Below, one piece after another: positions 46,312 to 57,100 of a DNA stretch of 64,000 bases. The stretch spans positions 98,538-162,537 of the forward strand of contig JAJNNY010000075.1 of NCBI GenBank assembly GCA_022453515.1. Direction: 5' to 3'. The notes under the pieces are model-generated. The model searched no databases and had not been told where the DNA came from. It saw only the letters and a program-made list of their open reading frames with translations. A program made the translations under genes and the position numbers. The DNA is from Astrocystis sublimbata (lineage: Eukaryota; Ascomycota; Sordariomycetes; Xylariales; Xylariaceae). The first letter of the stretch is position 1, and the number at the start of each line of letters is the position of its first letter.

Positions 46312-47517
46312 TCAATTCTTCATAGGAGGGCACTGTGCTCCTGGCCTGCTATGGTGGTAATCGAAAGCGATCGCCATGCCTTTCAAATGCGCGGCGGCAG
46401 CGAATAATATGAGGATATGAAACAGTTGATGCGAATTTCCCCAGATGTCGTAGGTGCCGGGTGACGTGCGCTCAGGCCAGCGCACCTTTGCAACAGGTCA
46501 GCAAACATCGTCATCAAATCCAATTCCATACTGTTCGATGTTTTGAATCGCAATTGTAGACTTACAGCGTACAAGAAAGCTCCGAAAATATAGAGCGCGC
46601 CTTGGAGCAAGACCCAGTTTAAGCCCATGCGCTCGTTCAGAGACTGGTAGCCGTACATCTTGAGTCCGTGCAATATCGGCACTACACCAGAGGCTCCCAG
46701 TCCAACGAAGATCAGACTTCGAAACGGGCGCCAGGCTGGTGTGCGGAATCTCTCAACCCAGGAGACGATGCCGCAGGCGATGCCGAGAGCGAAAATCTGG
46801 TAAGCAGATTCGAAAGTCAGCAACAGGCCGTGTTTGTCCTCGGCTCAACGTTTCTAGGGCTGGAAAGGGGCTGCTCTCTCTGCTCCAATGACAAGAACAA
46901 GAAAGAGCGAAACAGAAATTGTCTGCTTCTCTTTATCTGGGTAAATCACTTACGCCATTCATGTAAACGCTCATCAGCCCCTTCTCACACCAAAGCCCAT
47001 AATACAGCGCGGGCACATAGCTGCCGACGATCAAGCACACGATGCCCGAGTAGTCCAGTTTATTCCCCCACTTGGCCACGCCCTCGGAATGGTTCGTCAG
47101 CGCGTGGTACGTGGCGCTCATGCCCAGACACACGGCGGCGCCGGCGAAGAAACACGCGAACACGAGCTCGTCGGCCGGGCCCGCGCTCGGATACCGCGGG
47201 GCGATGACGGCGTAGAGATACGCCACGGCGAGCGGGACGAGGAGCAAGGAGCCGACGGCATGCGTCCAGATGTTCACGGACTCGTTGTGGACGGAAAACG
47301 TGCTGAGAAACGAGGAGACGTAGCTGTTGCTCGCCGGCCGGTAGCCCGAGATGATGAAGGCGTTGTCGCGCCGCCAGTGGGGCAGCTCGTCCCAGAGGAG
47401 AAGCAGGGCGGATGAGGCTTTGCGCTCGGTGGCGAGGGCTGTTTCTTTGAGGGTTGATATGGCGGAGGAGGAGCGCCGGCGACGCTGGCGCGCTCCGTCG
47501 GTTTGAGGTGAGGCCAT
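46312..47517 (-). CDS. PAQR / hemolysin III family membrane protein
   Basis: A 322-residue seven-helix membrane protein of the adiponectin-receptor and Izh group, linked in fungi to lipid and zinc homeostasis. Exons are 46954-47517, 46566-46796 and 46312-46485; introns are 157 and 80 bp and all junctions are phase 0. Family motifs are visible: the cytosolic lead-in RRDNAFIISGYRP, the NESVNIWTHAVG segment with its conserved His, SATYHALTNHSE, the DYSGI helix, and the last helix GNSHQLFHILILFAAAAHLKG with two His residues. The three metal-binding His positions typical of the family are therefore spread over exons 1 and 3. The N-terminal 35 residues are basic and cytosolic. It converges on the WD-repeat gene, 267 bp away. 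Confidence 0.92.
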
Positions 47518-48437
47518 GGTATGAGATGAATATGAGTGATGAGTGGACGTAATGAGTGACCAAGCCTACCTAGGTTGCATAGTTCATTCAAGAACTATAT
47601 GAAGAAAAACAACGCAATCAGAACATCAATCTCGACGGCATGTGAAATACAATGATGCCTCGGCCCATGATATTGCGGAGTGTCATGAAAGTACCTAGGC
47701 GTTGCTGGGGTTGTTGTTGAATGTTCGTCAATTGTTGAGGTTAAGCTGGGCGATGTGAGCAATTCATACGCCAGATGGCAGCAGCTGCTTCTTTCTCATC
47801 ATCAATTCCTCGTCCATATCGCTATGTTGCTATAGAACCTGTTAAGGCAAATCGATTATTTTCAACCTTTGATCACTTTTGTCGTGTCTTTGAGCTGTAT
47901 TCTTCATTATACATGCATGCGGTCATATTTTGTATAGACAGAGTTTCTCATTGCATGTCTCGGGGAACTACTGGGCTCCAATACTGCTGACCCCATTGTT
48001 TCAATAACTAGGTATGACTCCAACCCATTTTCAGCACCATTCGCTCCTATCGAAATATATGTTTTCTGCACATTACATTTCGTCGTAATATCGCCTGATG
48101 GAGGGGTAATTTGTCTTCAAATCGCAGTGCGGTCGAAAAGGTCAGTGACAACACAGACCCTGAACATGAACAAAAGTTCGTTTAGGCGGCGACTATCGCG
48201 CAGAAAGATGCGGTGATTCGTAATCGCAATAGTTTGTATTGGATGCTACGGCAGGTATCTCATGAACATCATAACGCTCCCTACATTCATATAGCTCCCA
48301 CCCTGAGCGCCTCGATGATGATGGTGATGACGATGGGTGGTGTAAGCCGTATCACGTCCTGCGCTCGGGGGTTATCGTAAGTAGCGTCGTGGTATCATGT
48401 ATTCGTCGTCTAGTCGAAGTCGTCAAGTTCGGAATGT
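47518..48437. other. PAQR promoter and TMA7 3' region
   Basis: About 920 bp between two minus-strand genes. No gene is supported. The right part is presumably the TMA7 3' untranslated region. Confidence 0.55.
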
Positions 48438-48794
48438 TTATTTCTTGCCGCTCTTCTTGATGCCACCGGTGGCCAGAGGACCTTTGCCAGCTGCTTTGGT
48501 GGCCATTTCGGCGCGCGCCTTGGCATCTGTAGTGGTCGTTCGCACGTCAGCCTCGACAAGTATGGAGAGCGGAGGACATCGGTGTTCGGAGAGGCTTACC
48601 GGCCTTCTGCTTCTCGTGGAAGGCAGCATCATCATCGTCGACATCCTTCTTGTCCTTCTTGGGGGCCTTCAGAGGCTTGGCCTTGCCGCCTGATTTATGA
48701 TGATCAGTTTCGCATTCTTCCCAAGGCATGTGCTCTTGAAGGGAAGCATCAGCGCTGGTTGGATCCGCTTACCTGCTCGGTTTTGGCCACCCAT
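48438..48794 (-). CDS. TMA7: Translation machinery-associated protein 7
   Basis: A 66-residue, highly charged protein that associates with ribosomes. It is spread over three small exons, 48773-48794, 48600-48689 and 48438-48526, with introns of 83 and 73 bp, so no single frame shows it. The joined product begins MGGQNRAGGKAKPLKAPKKD, has an acidic stretch (DVDDDDAAF), a Lys/Ala-rich helix (HEKQKADAKARAEMATKAA) and the characteristic end GPLATGGIKKSGKK. Both introns are phase 1 and fall after RA and KA. TMA7 is conserved from yeast to humans (CCDC72) at about 64 residues. It diverges from PRP4, with a hAT element between them. Confidence 0.93.
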
Positions 48795-49187
48795 AGTGAA
48801 TCGTGAGCGACTGGGATATCGTGTAGAACGTAAAAGGAAAGGATGCTGCGCGACCCGAATCAAAGGAAAGAGTCTGTCGCGAGATGTAGGGCTGGCCAGA
48901 CAAGATCTTGAGTATGGGTTTAAGTGGAGGGAGCCTATCAGCCTACAGTAGGTAGAAGGAGGGAGTGATGGCGGGGCACTCTAGAAACTTTGCTGGCAAG
49001 GGCTTAGCGCACCAAGCCAGGGTCCAGTACCCGCAGCTACCTCCATACAGGATGCCAATCATAGAAAGCTTAGGTATATGCAAGTACCTTATACTGTACA
49101 GTCCCGCTCCTGCATATGTGCACTGTAAGAAGTGCGCCGTTGAGTCTTGATATGGGGCAGCATGGGCCCGTTTGGAGAGGACTTCGG
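48795..49187. other. TMA7 upstream region, left of hAT element
   Basis: About 390 bp of TMA7 promoter-side sequence. It includes the left copy of the 8-bp target site duplication (49180-49187). No gene is seen. Confidence 0.55.
49180..49187. repeat. Left target site duplication of hAT element
   Basis: GACTTCGG directly precedes the left terminal repeat and is identical to the sequence directly after the right one. Confidence 0.85.
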
Positions 49188-49619
49188 CAGGGTTAGGAAA
49201 TTAGTCACTAATCCTTAGTCAGTGCCCTAAATAAAGTTAGTCAGTAGATTTTTGAATTTAACTAACTAACTAAGCTTAGTAAGAGCTTGATTTTAACTAA
49301 CCTTTAGTTATTTAAATGATTAAATTAGTTACTAAAATAATTATTAAAAGTTTAGTATTACTTTACTTTTATTTAATTTTCTCCACTTTTAATTTTAAAA
49401 ATAATTTTTAAAAATTATTTATTTAAAAATTAAAAAAATATTAAGGGGAAAAAATTAAAATAACTAATTTAGTTATTAATTTAATAACTAAAGTTATTTA
49501 GTGATTAATCCTTAGTCACTAAGGAATCCACTTTAGTTAGTCACCTCACTGACTTTAGTGACTAACTTTTAGTCACTAAGCTAGTTAGTTAAAAGTTAGT
49601 GACTAATGTCCTAACCCTG
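49188..49619. mobile_element. Non-autonomous hAT element (MITE)
   Basis: A 432-bp AT-rich element with 24-bp terminal inverted repeats (49188-49211 and 49596-49619) that differ at one position; they begin CAGGGTTAGG. It is flanked by a perfect 8-bp direct duplication, GACTTCGG, at 49180-49187 and 49620-49627. CAGGG-type termini with 8-bp target duplications are the hallmark of hAT transposons. The inside is non-coding and very rich in A and T, with many short TTAGTCACTAA and TTAGTTAG motifs in both orientations near the ends. These may be subterminal transposase sites. There is no transposase, so movement would need an autonomous relative. The intact duplication and near-identical ends suggest a fairly recent insertion. 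Confidence 0.88.
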
Positions 49620-49627
49620 GACTTCGG
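49620..49627. repeat. Right target site duplication of hAT element
   Basis: GACTTCGG directly follows the right terminal repeat and matches the left copy over all 8 bp. Confidence 0.85.
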
Positions 49628-50156
49628 GCAGGTCCGGGGGGTCCCCACCCCCTCGGCATAATGTAGCGTACAGTTCCTAGCGACAGCCAACACTGTATCC
49701 AAAAGGCGCTTTCCGGATGGACGATGGAGGAGCCCATCATGGATCCCGCACGAATCAACCACCCTTCCACCGTCTACCGTCCACCTCACTTACGTACGCC
49801 GCCGTCGCTTAGTTTGATCACCTCGTCCTGCGCCGGATTTGCAACCGGCTGCTTCGAACCCGAACCCGATCAAATCCTATGGGCCAGACAAGTCTTCTAT
49901 ATCTTGCTTCGCACAGCATCTCCCATACCCCATCCCCAGGGTCCGTTGCAGCTCAATCGCAGTTATAGCTATCGTGGTTCGTAATGCGAAAGAATCGTTG
50001 AACGCTCCCGGTTCGGCCCAGAATCCTGCACCCGACGACTTGAAGGAACCCCAAGCTAACACGCTATCTCCCACCCCCCAAGACCGGAAGACCAGGAGCC
50101 GTTGACACGCGTGTGCGTTTTGAAGATATTATCTGAATACAAAGTGAGCAAGCAAG
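49628..50156. other. PRP4 kinase upstream region
   Basis: About 530 bp between the hAT element and the PRP4 start. An 86-codon upstream frame (49724-49984) begins with ATG but has no recognisable features; it might act as an upstream ORF if transcription starts far enough upstream. Confidence 0.45.
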
Positions 50157-52960
50157 ATGGCGTCGCCATCCAGTTCTGACGAGGGAGAGATCGTGGAGAG
50201 CCGTGGGGGAAACTTGAAGGCAACTTCACTGCGTCAGTTTGATGGACATGGTGTTGACCGTATCGACAGAACTCGAGCTAGAATATCACGCTCAAGATCC
50301 CCAGAGAATGCCAACGGCTACAGTCAACAACGCTCGGACGCGTCGCGCCGAAGCCGCTCGCCCCGCGGCCTGAAGCGGCCGCACGATGATCGTTATCGTG
50401 ATCGTGACGCCCATCGCGGGGGTCGCCTAGATCCCGACCCCCGCCGCTTCCAGGTTCACTACGAGGACTCTCGCGACAGCTACCGCCGGGGTGCGCGTCT
50501 TCCCTACGATGACGAAGATCGCCCGTCGTCTCGCTCATCGACCGCCAATCTCTCCTACGACGACAAAGATCGGGACTATGCCCGCGATCGGCCCATGGAT
50601 CGAAGCCAAGATCGCAACTGCTATTCCGATAAGCGACCGAGAAACCGAACTCGATCCCCGTATAGTTCAACACGCGGAGCAGGCCGAGGCCAAGATCGGG
50701 ACCGAGATCGCGGCGAATATGCACGACGAGATATCGATCAAGGTCGGCGAAACGCTAATCGAAACGGCAACGAATTTGTCAGGTCAAGTCACCACCAGAA
50801 TAGCCCACGCCATGTTCGTGACTTCCCAGATACTTCTAAACAAAGTTCTACAGTCAAGGAGACAGGTACTGCGTTATCTAACGGCGATACTGCCGCCAAG
50901 GACAACACGTCGAAAGCGCCTGAACCCGAGAATGGCGTGGAAGAGGAAACCCCTGTCGATATTGAAGCAGAAATAGAGCGCCGTCGTCGTCGCCGTCAAG
51001 AGATCCTTGCCAAGACGACGCGAGCTACACCTACATCCATGCTGGTGCAAGCCCTACAGACCTCGACCTCCGAAAAAGCCAATGGCTTATCGCCGACTAC
51101 CGCTACGCGAGGAAGCACGCCAGTAGCTACTGAAGCCAACACCCCCCAATCCGGTGAGTTCTCATTTGATGGTATTATGAGAATCTGCTCTATTTACTGA
51201 CACGACATCATAGCTGTTTCGTCTCCCCGTTCACCGAACGGGTTATCACTCGCACCGCTTGATCTTGCTAATGACCGAGAGCTTATCAATACTCATGGCA
51301 ACCAGAGGAACGGCGACGACGAGGACGGGCCCTCTGCGGCTGACTACGACCCAACAGCGGACATGATGGAGGACGAGTTGAGGGATGAGCGTCGACACGG
51401 CCATGTCGGTCCGCACGGGGAGATTCTGCATCCGGAAGAGAAAGCCGAAATACCACCAGTACACGAAGAGCAGAACTCTAAGAAACCAACTGCCGACGAC
51501 GACGACGATTTTGACATGTTTGCTGAGGACTTCGACGAAGACAAATTTGTAGCACCGAAGACAGCCAAGTTTGACGCCACTGCGGATGACCGTAAAGATC
51601 CTGCTGCCCTAGCACTGCCGAACGGAGGAGGCATCCTGGAAGGCGACGACAAAGACGGTTATTACAAGATTCGTATTGGCGAGATCATGAATGGCCGGTA
51701 TCAGGTCCAATCTACACTGGGCAAGGGCATGTTCTCGGGCGTCGTGCGAGCTGTCGACATCACCAACAAGAAGCTTGTCGCTATCAAAATGATGCGAAAC
51801 AACGACGCGCTGAGGAAGGGAGGCTTTACCGAAATCGCAATCTTACAGAAGATCAACGATGCTGATCCTGAGAACCGCAAGCATATCGTAAAGTTTGACC
51901 GTCACTTCGAACACAAAAGCCATCTCTGTCTCGCTTTCGAGAACCTCAGTCTGAATCTGCGCGAGGTGCTGAAGAAGTTCGGCAACAACATTGGTATAAA
52001 TCTGAGTGCGACGCGTGCCTATGCCCATCAAATATTTGTTGCGCTGGCTCACCTTCGCAAGTGCAGTATCGTACATGCCGATCTCAAACCAGACAATATC
52101 CTAGTAAGCCTCTGAATATCCGCCATCCGCCATTGCCAACTAACCTTCTGTGCAGGTCAACGAGACCCGCAACGTGCTCAAACTTTGTGATTTGGGTACA
52201 GCCATTGATCGATCTGATGCTGCGACTGCACACACCGAGATCACGCCCTACCTAGTCAGCCGATTCTATCGCGCACCGGAGATCATTCTAGGGATGCCAT
52301 ACGATTATGCCATTGATATGTGGTCCATCGGGTGTACCTTGTACGAGCTGTATACCGGAAAGATCTTGTTCGCGGGCGACAGCAATAATCAGATGCTGAA
52401 GGCCATCATGGAGATTCGAGGCAAGTTCAGCCCGAAGCTGTTCAAACGTGGCGAACTATCACACCAACATTTTGATGAGTTGGGAAACTTTGTCAGCGTC
52501 GAGCAAGATAAGACGCTAGGAAAGGTATGTGCCGTTCTTTTGCCTTTGCTCGTTTCTTCTGTTTGGGAAAAGTCATACGAGAGAGCGTCTTCTTTACTCA
52601 TGAGTTGGCACTACGCCCTCATTTGTCTTGGGTCGCTCTCATCTTGTTGTATTTGATCATCACTTTCTCTCCGCCCACTACCTCTACACACTGCTTGGGT
52701 CAAATTATCTTATTACATGATCGAAACTGACTTGAATAATACAGACAACTGCCCGCACTCTTACCATCGTCAAGCCTACCCGTGACCTGCGTACGCGCTT
52801 GCTGGCTGTCTCCGGCGGTATGACCGATACGGAGTCGAGAGATCTCAATCATTTCATTGACCTCCTGGAACGCTGTCTTGCGCTTAATCCTGACAAGAGA
52901 ATTACCCCCTCGGAAGCCTTGAAGCACCCATTCTTCTTGTCTAGGGGAGCTTTGAGATAA
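50157..52960 (+). CDS. PRP4: Serine/threonine-protein kinase PRP4 (spliceosomal)
   Basis: An 823-residue nuclear kinase that phosphorylates spliceosomal proteins during B-complex activation. Exons are 50157-51153, 51214-52103, 52156-52524 and 52745-52960; introns are 60, 52 and 220 bp. The N-terminal 470 residues are disordered, with Arg/Ser/Asp-rich dipeptides (SRSRSPEN, RDRDRGEY), then acidic stretches (DDDDDFDMFAEDFDED). The kinase domain covers about residues 493-820: glycine loop GKGMFSG, VAIKMM lysine, catalytic loop HADLKPDN (about residue 620), LCDLGTA where DFG is usual, ITPYLVSRFYRAPE, and the CMGC-type insert. HAD in place of HRD is shared by PRP4 relatives as I recall them. The last intron lies just after QDKTLGK. 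Confidence 0.94.
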
Positions 52961-53154
52961 GAACCGAAAAATAGTGCATCGGTGTTACGATTACTTGGGG
53001 ATAGAGGTTTACAGTTGATTAGCCACTGCGCTATTGTGTTAATTGGACTATTTGACAAGACGTGGGTTGCATCTCGCAATCCACGACGAATGCGCAAAAG
53101 TATTGGCAAGCTACAAAAGACTGATTGCTGCGAGAGCCAGCTGACAAAGATACA

Positions 53155-53176
53155 CTATTAATATTATTATTAATAG
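53155..53176. repeat. AT-rich hairpin downstream of PRP4
   Basis: CTATTAATA and its near reverse complement TATTAATAG flank a 4-nt centre, about 195 bp after the PRP4 stop. It could fold in RNA or DNA and may mark the 3' end region; this is speculative. Confidence 0.35.
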
Positions 53177-53763
53177 GTTTTCCAACGAGGGATGGTCTTA
53201 ATGATAAATTAAACGAGTCAGTAAATAGGAATAAACTGCGATCAGATAGACGCAGGAATCAACAGGAATCATACACCAGTGTCCATCGCATGTTTTGAAA
53301 TTCCCCCCTCTCTTCGAACTCTAGTGTGAGATGCATCATATACTGACTGAGCGTTGTGGTTATCGGGTATCACAGGTTATTACAGTGGTCTCTCTGGGTT
53401 ACCTGGTCGTAGGCTGTCATATCGACTGGATCCGGTGATGTGAACGAGCTCATGAGTCCAATGCATACTGGAAAGAATACAGCAGCTGATGAAACATCTC
53501 TTCCCAGACCGCCAGAGAATGGGGAAAATTCTATCACCTCGTGGTTTCTTAGTAGTACATGATACTCCCTTACCACGTCATCGGCCAGTCGGCCCGTCAT
53601 TCGTTCCTGGTACTGTATTACCTAGCCCTTACCTACCCAACCAGCTTTAGGAAGGGAGACTCGGCATTTCTCTCGGATGGGGCCGGGATGGTCTGTCCCA
53701 GGACAGTGGCACCGGGATATCCGTACGTAAGGGATGCTCATCACAAGCTGACAACAACTAGTT

Positions 53764-54130
53764 GGACACAAGGGCGAGCAGGTGGAATTCCGTCGGTTAG
53801 CCTATCAGTAAAGTGATAGTGTTAAGGAGGCAAATAGAAACATGAGCAATGAAGTATCGGCTAGACGAAAACAAAGGATAGGGATAGGGATGGAGATTCG
53901 GCTGCTGCGGCCGGATTGTTCCCGGGTGATGGTGATGAGTGATGGGTATTGGATGAAACTACTACTTATCTGTGTCAAGCAAGACACAAGGGCAGATGGG
54001 GCGAGACTCGTCGATTAGCCTACTGGTCATTAAACTAAATACATACGTACACTCGAACAAAGGACAGATCGCGCGACTTGACCGCCGTTATTTCGGCCAA
54101 CTCGCTCGGCTGTTCCCGGACGTTGGATCC
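53764..54130. repeat. Degenerate direct repeat of about 220 bp
   Basis: Two units share ordered blocks: GACACAAGGGC (53765 and 53983), a CGTCGGTTAGCCTA-like block exactly 26 bp later in each (53791 and 54009), an ACAAAGGA block, and a TGTTCCCGG block. Spacing between the later blocks differs by indels. A weaker third unit may follow near 54300-54400 (AACAAAAGGACAAGATCG). This looks like an old tandem duplication. Confidence 0.45.
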
Positions 54131-57100
54131 CGGGGCTGTGGTGCCGGATACTCGGCTTTCTTTCTTACCATGTCAGGTTAGATGGTGTGTAGGTATAATG
54201 GAGGTTAGATGAGGTAGTTGGATTGCATGAATGGAAGTAGAATAGTGGCTGTATGGATGGATAACAGGAACAAAGGCGGACTGCGGAGTTGGAACGCTTT
54301 GTGTCAGGCAGCTATCGAGGGGTTACTTACACAAACTATAACAAAAGGACAAGATCGCATAAGATTGACCTAGATGGTGCGGTGCCGAACGGGTGGGATA
54401 TTCATTTTCAATTATCAGTCAAACGCCATATCTTCGGGAAAGGGGGGCGATAGTGGGGATGCCGATGGCTGGATCGAGTTTGCTCCATTGGGTCTCCTTT
54501 GTTGCTTTAATTAATTCTGTGATAGGTAGGTGAGTAATATCTGCTCGCTTCTTGAATCAAGGAGTTTGTATGATTCAATTGAGTGGCCTTTTGTGCTTGT
54601 TTGTGCTTGTGGTCGGTGTTTGTTGTCGGCATCTACATGGAGTCGATGATGTTGATATCTCCGAGATTGAACTTCCGGCGCAATGACTATAGTGTCGCCG
54701 AGCGATTTGCTATTCGGTGAGAAAGGGATTCTTAAGTCACCGTGGGGAAGAGGACATCATGGTTTTCGTGATTGTATTTCCTGATTATGCGACCTCGTGC
54801 TATGAGTGATGTCATGCTATACGGAAGCTGTGTGATCAGTCTCGTTTCCTAAGAGCAACTGCGCCTCAAACACGTCCTTGTATGATTGTGACATCTTGTG
54901 TATCTACTGGTATGGTGTTTTTCAAGTGTATTAAGCTCTTGAAACATCATGCCGATAAACATAGTGCAATATCTCGACAATATAGGTTTTCGTCATCCCC
55001 GAATTAGGGTAAGGAGGATGATGAACCATCGGTAATTGAACACACCTTTAATATCATGCCGTAGGTTACAGTTTAATGCTAATTATCAACAAAGCTGACG
55101 TGATGGGCCACGTTGTTGAATTGTATATTGAATCTATGTTACCTCATGATATATATAAGCTGTTGTGTGAGTGATGGTCCGACAGCAATAGCAGCGGCCT
55201 GACTCTGTACGCCGGCGCAATGTCTTGTGATTGCTTGTCTACTCAAAAATTGACAGGCTTGTACTTGTGTTTGATTACCACAGTCGGACATGGTGTTTGA
55301 ATTGATTCACTTTTACTGGCCAATGCATTTTGCATGACAAGCTTTTGACCTCAGTTTCACCGCATCGTTGGTAATACCGTCGGGATATCTATTTTAGTTT
55401 ATTTGATGACCTGGCCGTTTCCGCGCCTGAGTATGTTGATTGTCGTTGTCGGACAATGTAGCATTTCGCCATGTTCTACCGAGATCTCGGGAACCGAAAG
55501 ACACTGCGCATTACAAACTGACAAGTTTGACAGGCTTTCTATCTGAGCGGCTTCGTGGCTTCATCCTTCGCCACAATCCCATGTTCCTTCGGGATTCTCG
55601 AAAGTCTCACATAACACACTTCTATTCCCGAGTCGTCTGTCCACAAACAATGCCTGGGCTTAGACATGCGTAGCTAAGTGTAGTATCGTACAGGCGTCTA
55701 CTGATCCAAGGGACCGCCCGACCCAACCCCTTTACGTCAGAACGATCATCGTTTTCATCATCGCGGAATTAAAATTGTCCTTGTTTGCTTTTCTCACTTG
55801 TGGCCATGTGGCATTTAGCTAAGAGGTCTGGCTTTGTTTGTCTCGCCAAAAGAGCGCTGGGTGAGACATCGCATGAAGTCCATTGACGTTGAGATGACCC
55901 AAGATCCTTAAAATTAGATACAAACTCGGCCGAAAACCGAGAACAGCGATCCCTTCGGACGAAGTTTTTTCATGGAACAACGACCCTTTTTCGAAATGTT
56001 GTGGCTTTCGCATCATAGTGTCTAGTTCAGCTGCGGTGCGTGACCAATACTTAGAGGTCAGCCACGATGTACAAGTACAGCTTGTCAAAGTGATTTGCTG
56101 TCTTGTAATTGTAGAACATGATGTCGGGAGGACCTTCCTATTTTAGAGTGGAAACTCCTGACTAGCTGTCTGTCTGTTAGTATCACGTCTCACTGCTTTC
56201 CGTTGAACTTGACGATGTGAGCAGTACGCAACAATAAGGCAATGCCATCGAGGGATAGAACTGTCGCTACATGCGTAAATCTACGTTGTACCTAGTCTAG
56301 CTGTTAGCTCAGCGGGAAGCCAGAGTGTGGATCTGCCCTTGCGGAGTCGATATTTGAGGCATGGCATCGTATGGGCTTGTATGGTAGCTGAAGACCCCCT
56401 ATTTCCGAAATGAGATGAAAAAAGGAAGACGCCACGACAACAATTGCTGACGACGTCTCCCGCCCGCGTGTCAATCCGGATGTATCCTTCTAGTGTGGTT
56501 AGTAGAAAGAAACGCAAGCTTTTCTCGTTGCCTAGTCACGGGTTACACACGCACATCCACAAGTAAGACCTGAGGCGTAATTCACAGCAAAAAGGCTAAC
56601 ATCACTCCGGCTGATCCGTGTGCGTTGTCACGAGGCTGTCAGTCAATAAGCCGATTTGTGGCAAATCAATGTTTCTAGACCCGAGCGCATCACTGGGGGA
56701 GTGATACATTGGCAGGCCCGATACACGACAGCACAGTACGACTCAGGTCGGTTTCTGTCGTTGATATTCATGCGTCAGCCTCCTCTACGGGAGCCGGCAG
56801 CATGGCATTCGGGACCAGAGCATTACCGTCCCAGACAACAACATATATAGGGTCCCTGCCGGTAGCCGGAGGCGGGGTATTGGGAAAGCGTGAGACACAG
56901 CATGAACTTGATATGATAGGCTACTTGATCAAGACGTTCTGCTCAGCTGGCCCGAGGCGGGCGGTGTTTTCTCTGACTGTATCTCTTTGTTTCCCCCCAT
57001 GGTGTTTCGACCGGCAAAAATTACTGCGCAATATCTATCGAGGAGCAAGTGAAATATACCTCAGCAAACGTCGTGTGACCGCTTCATCCATACAGCATCG

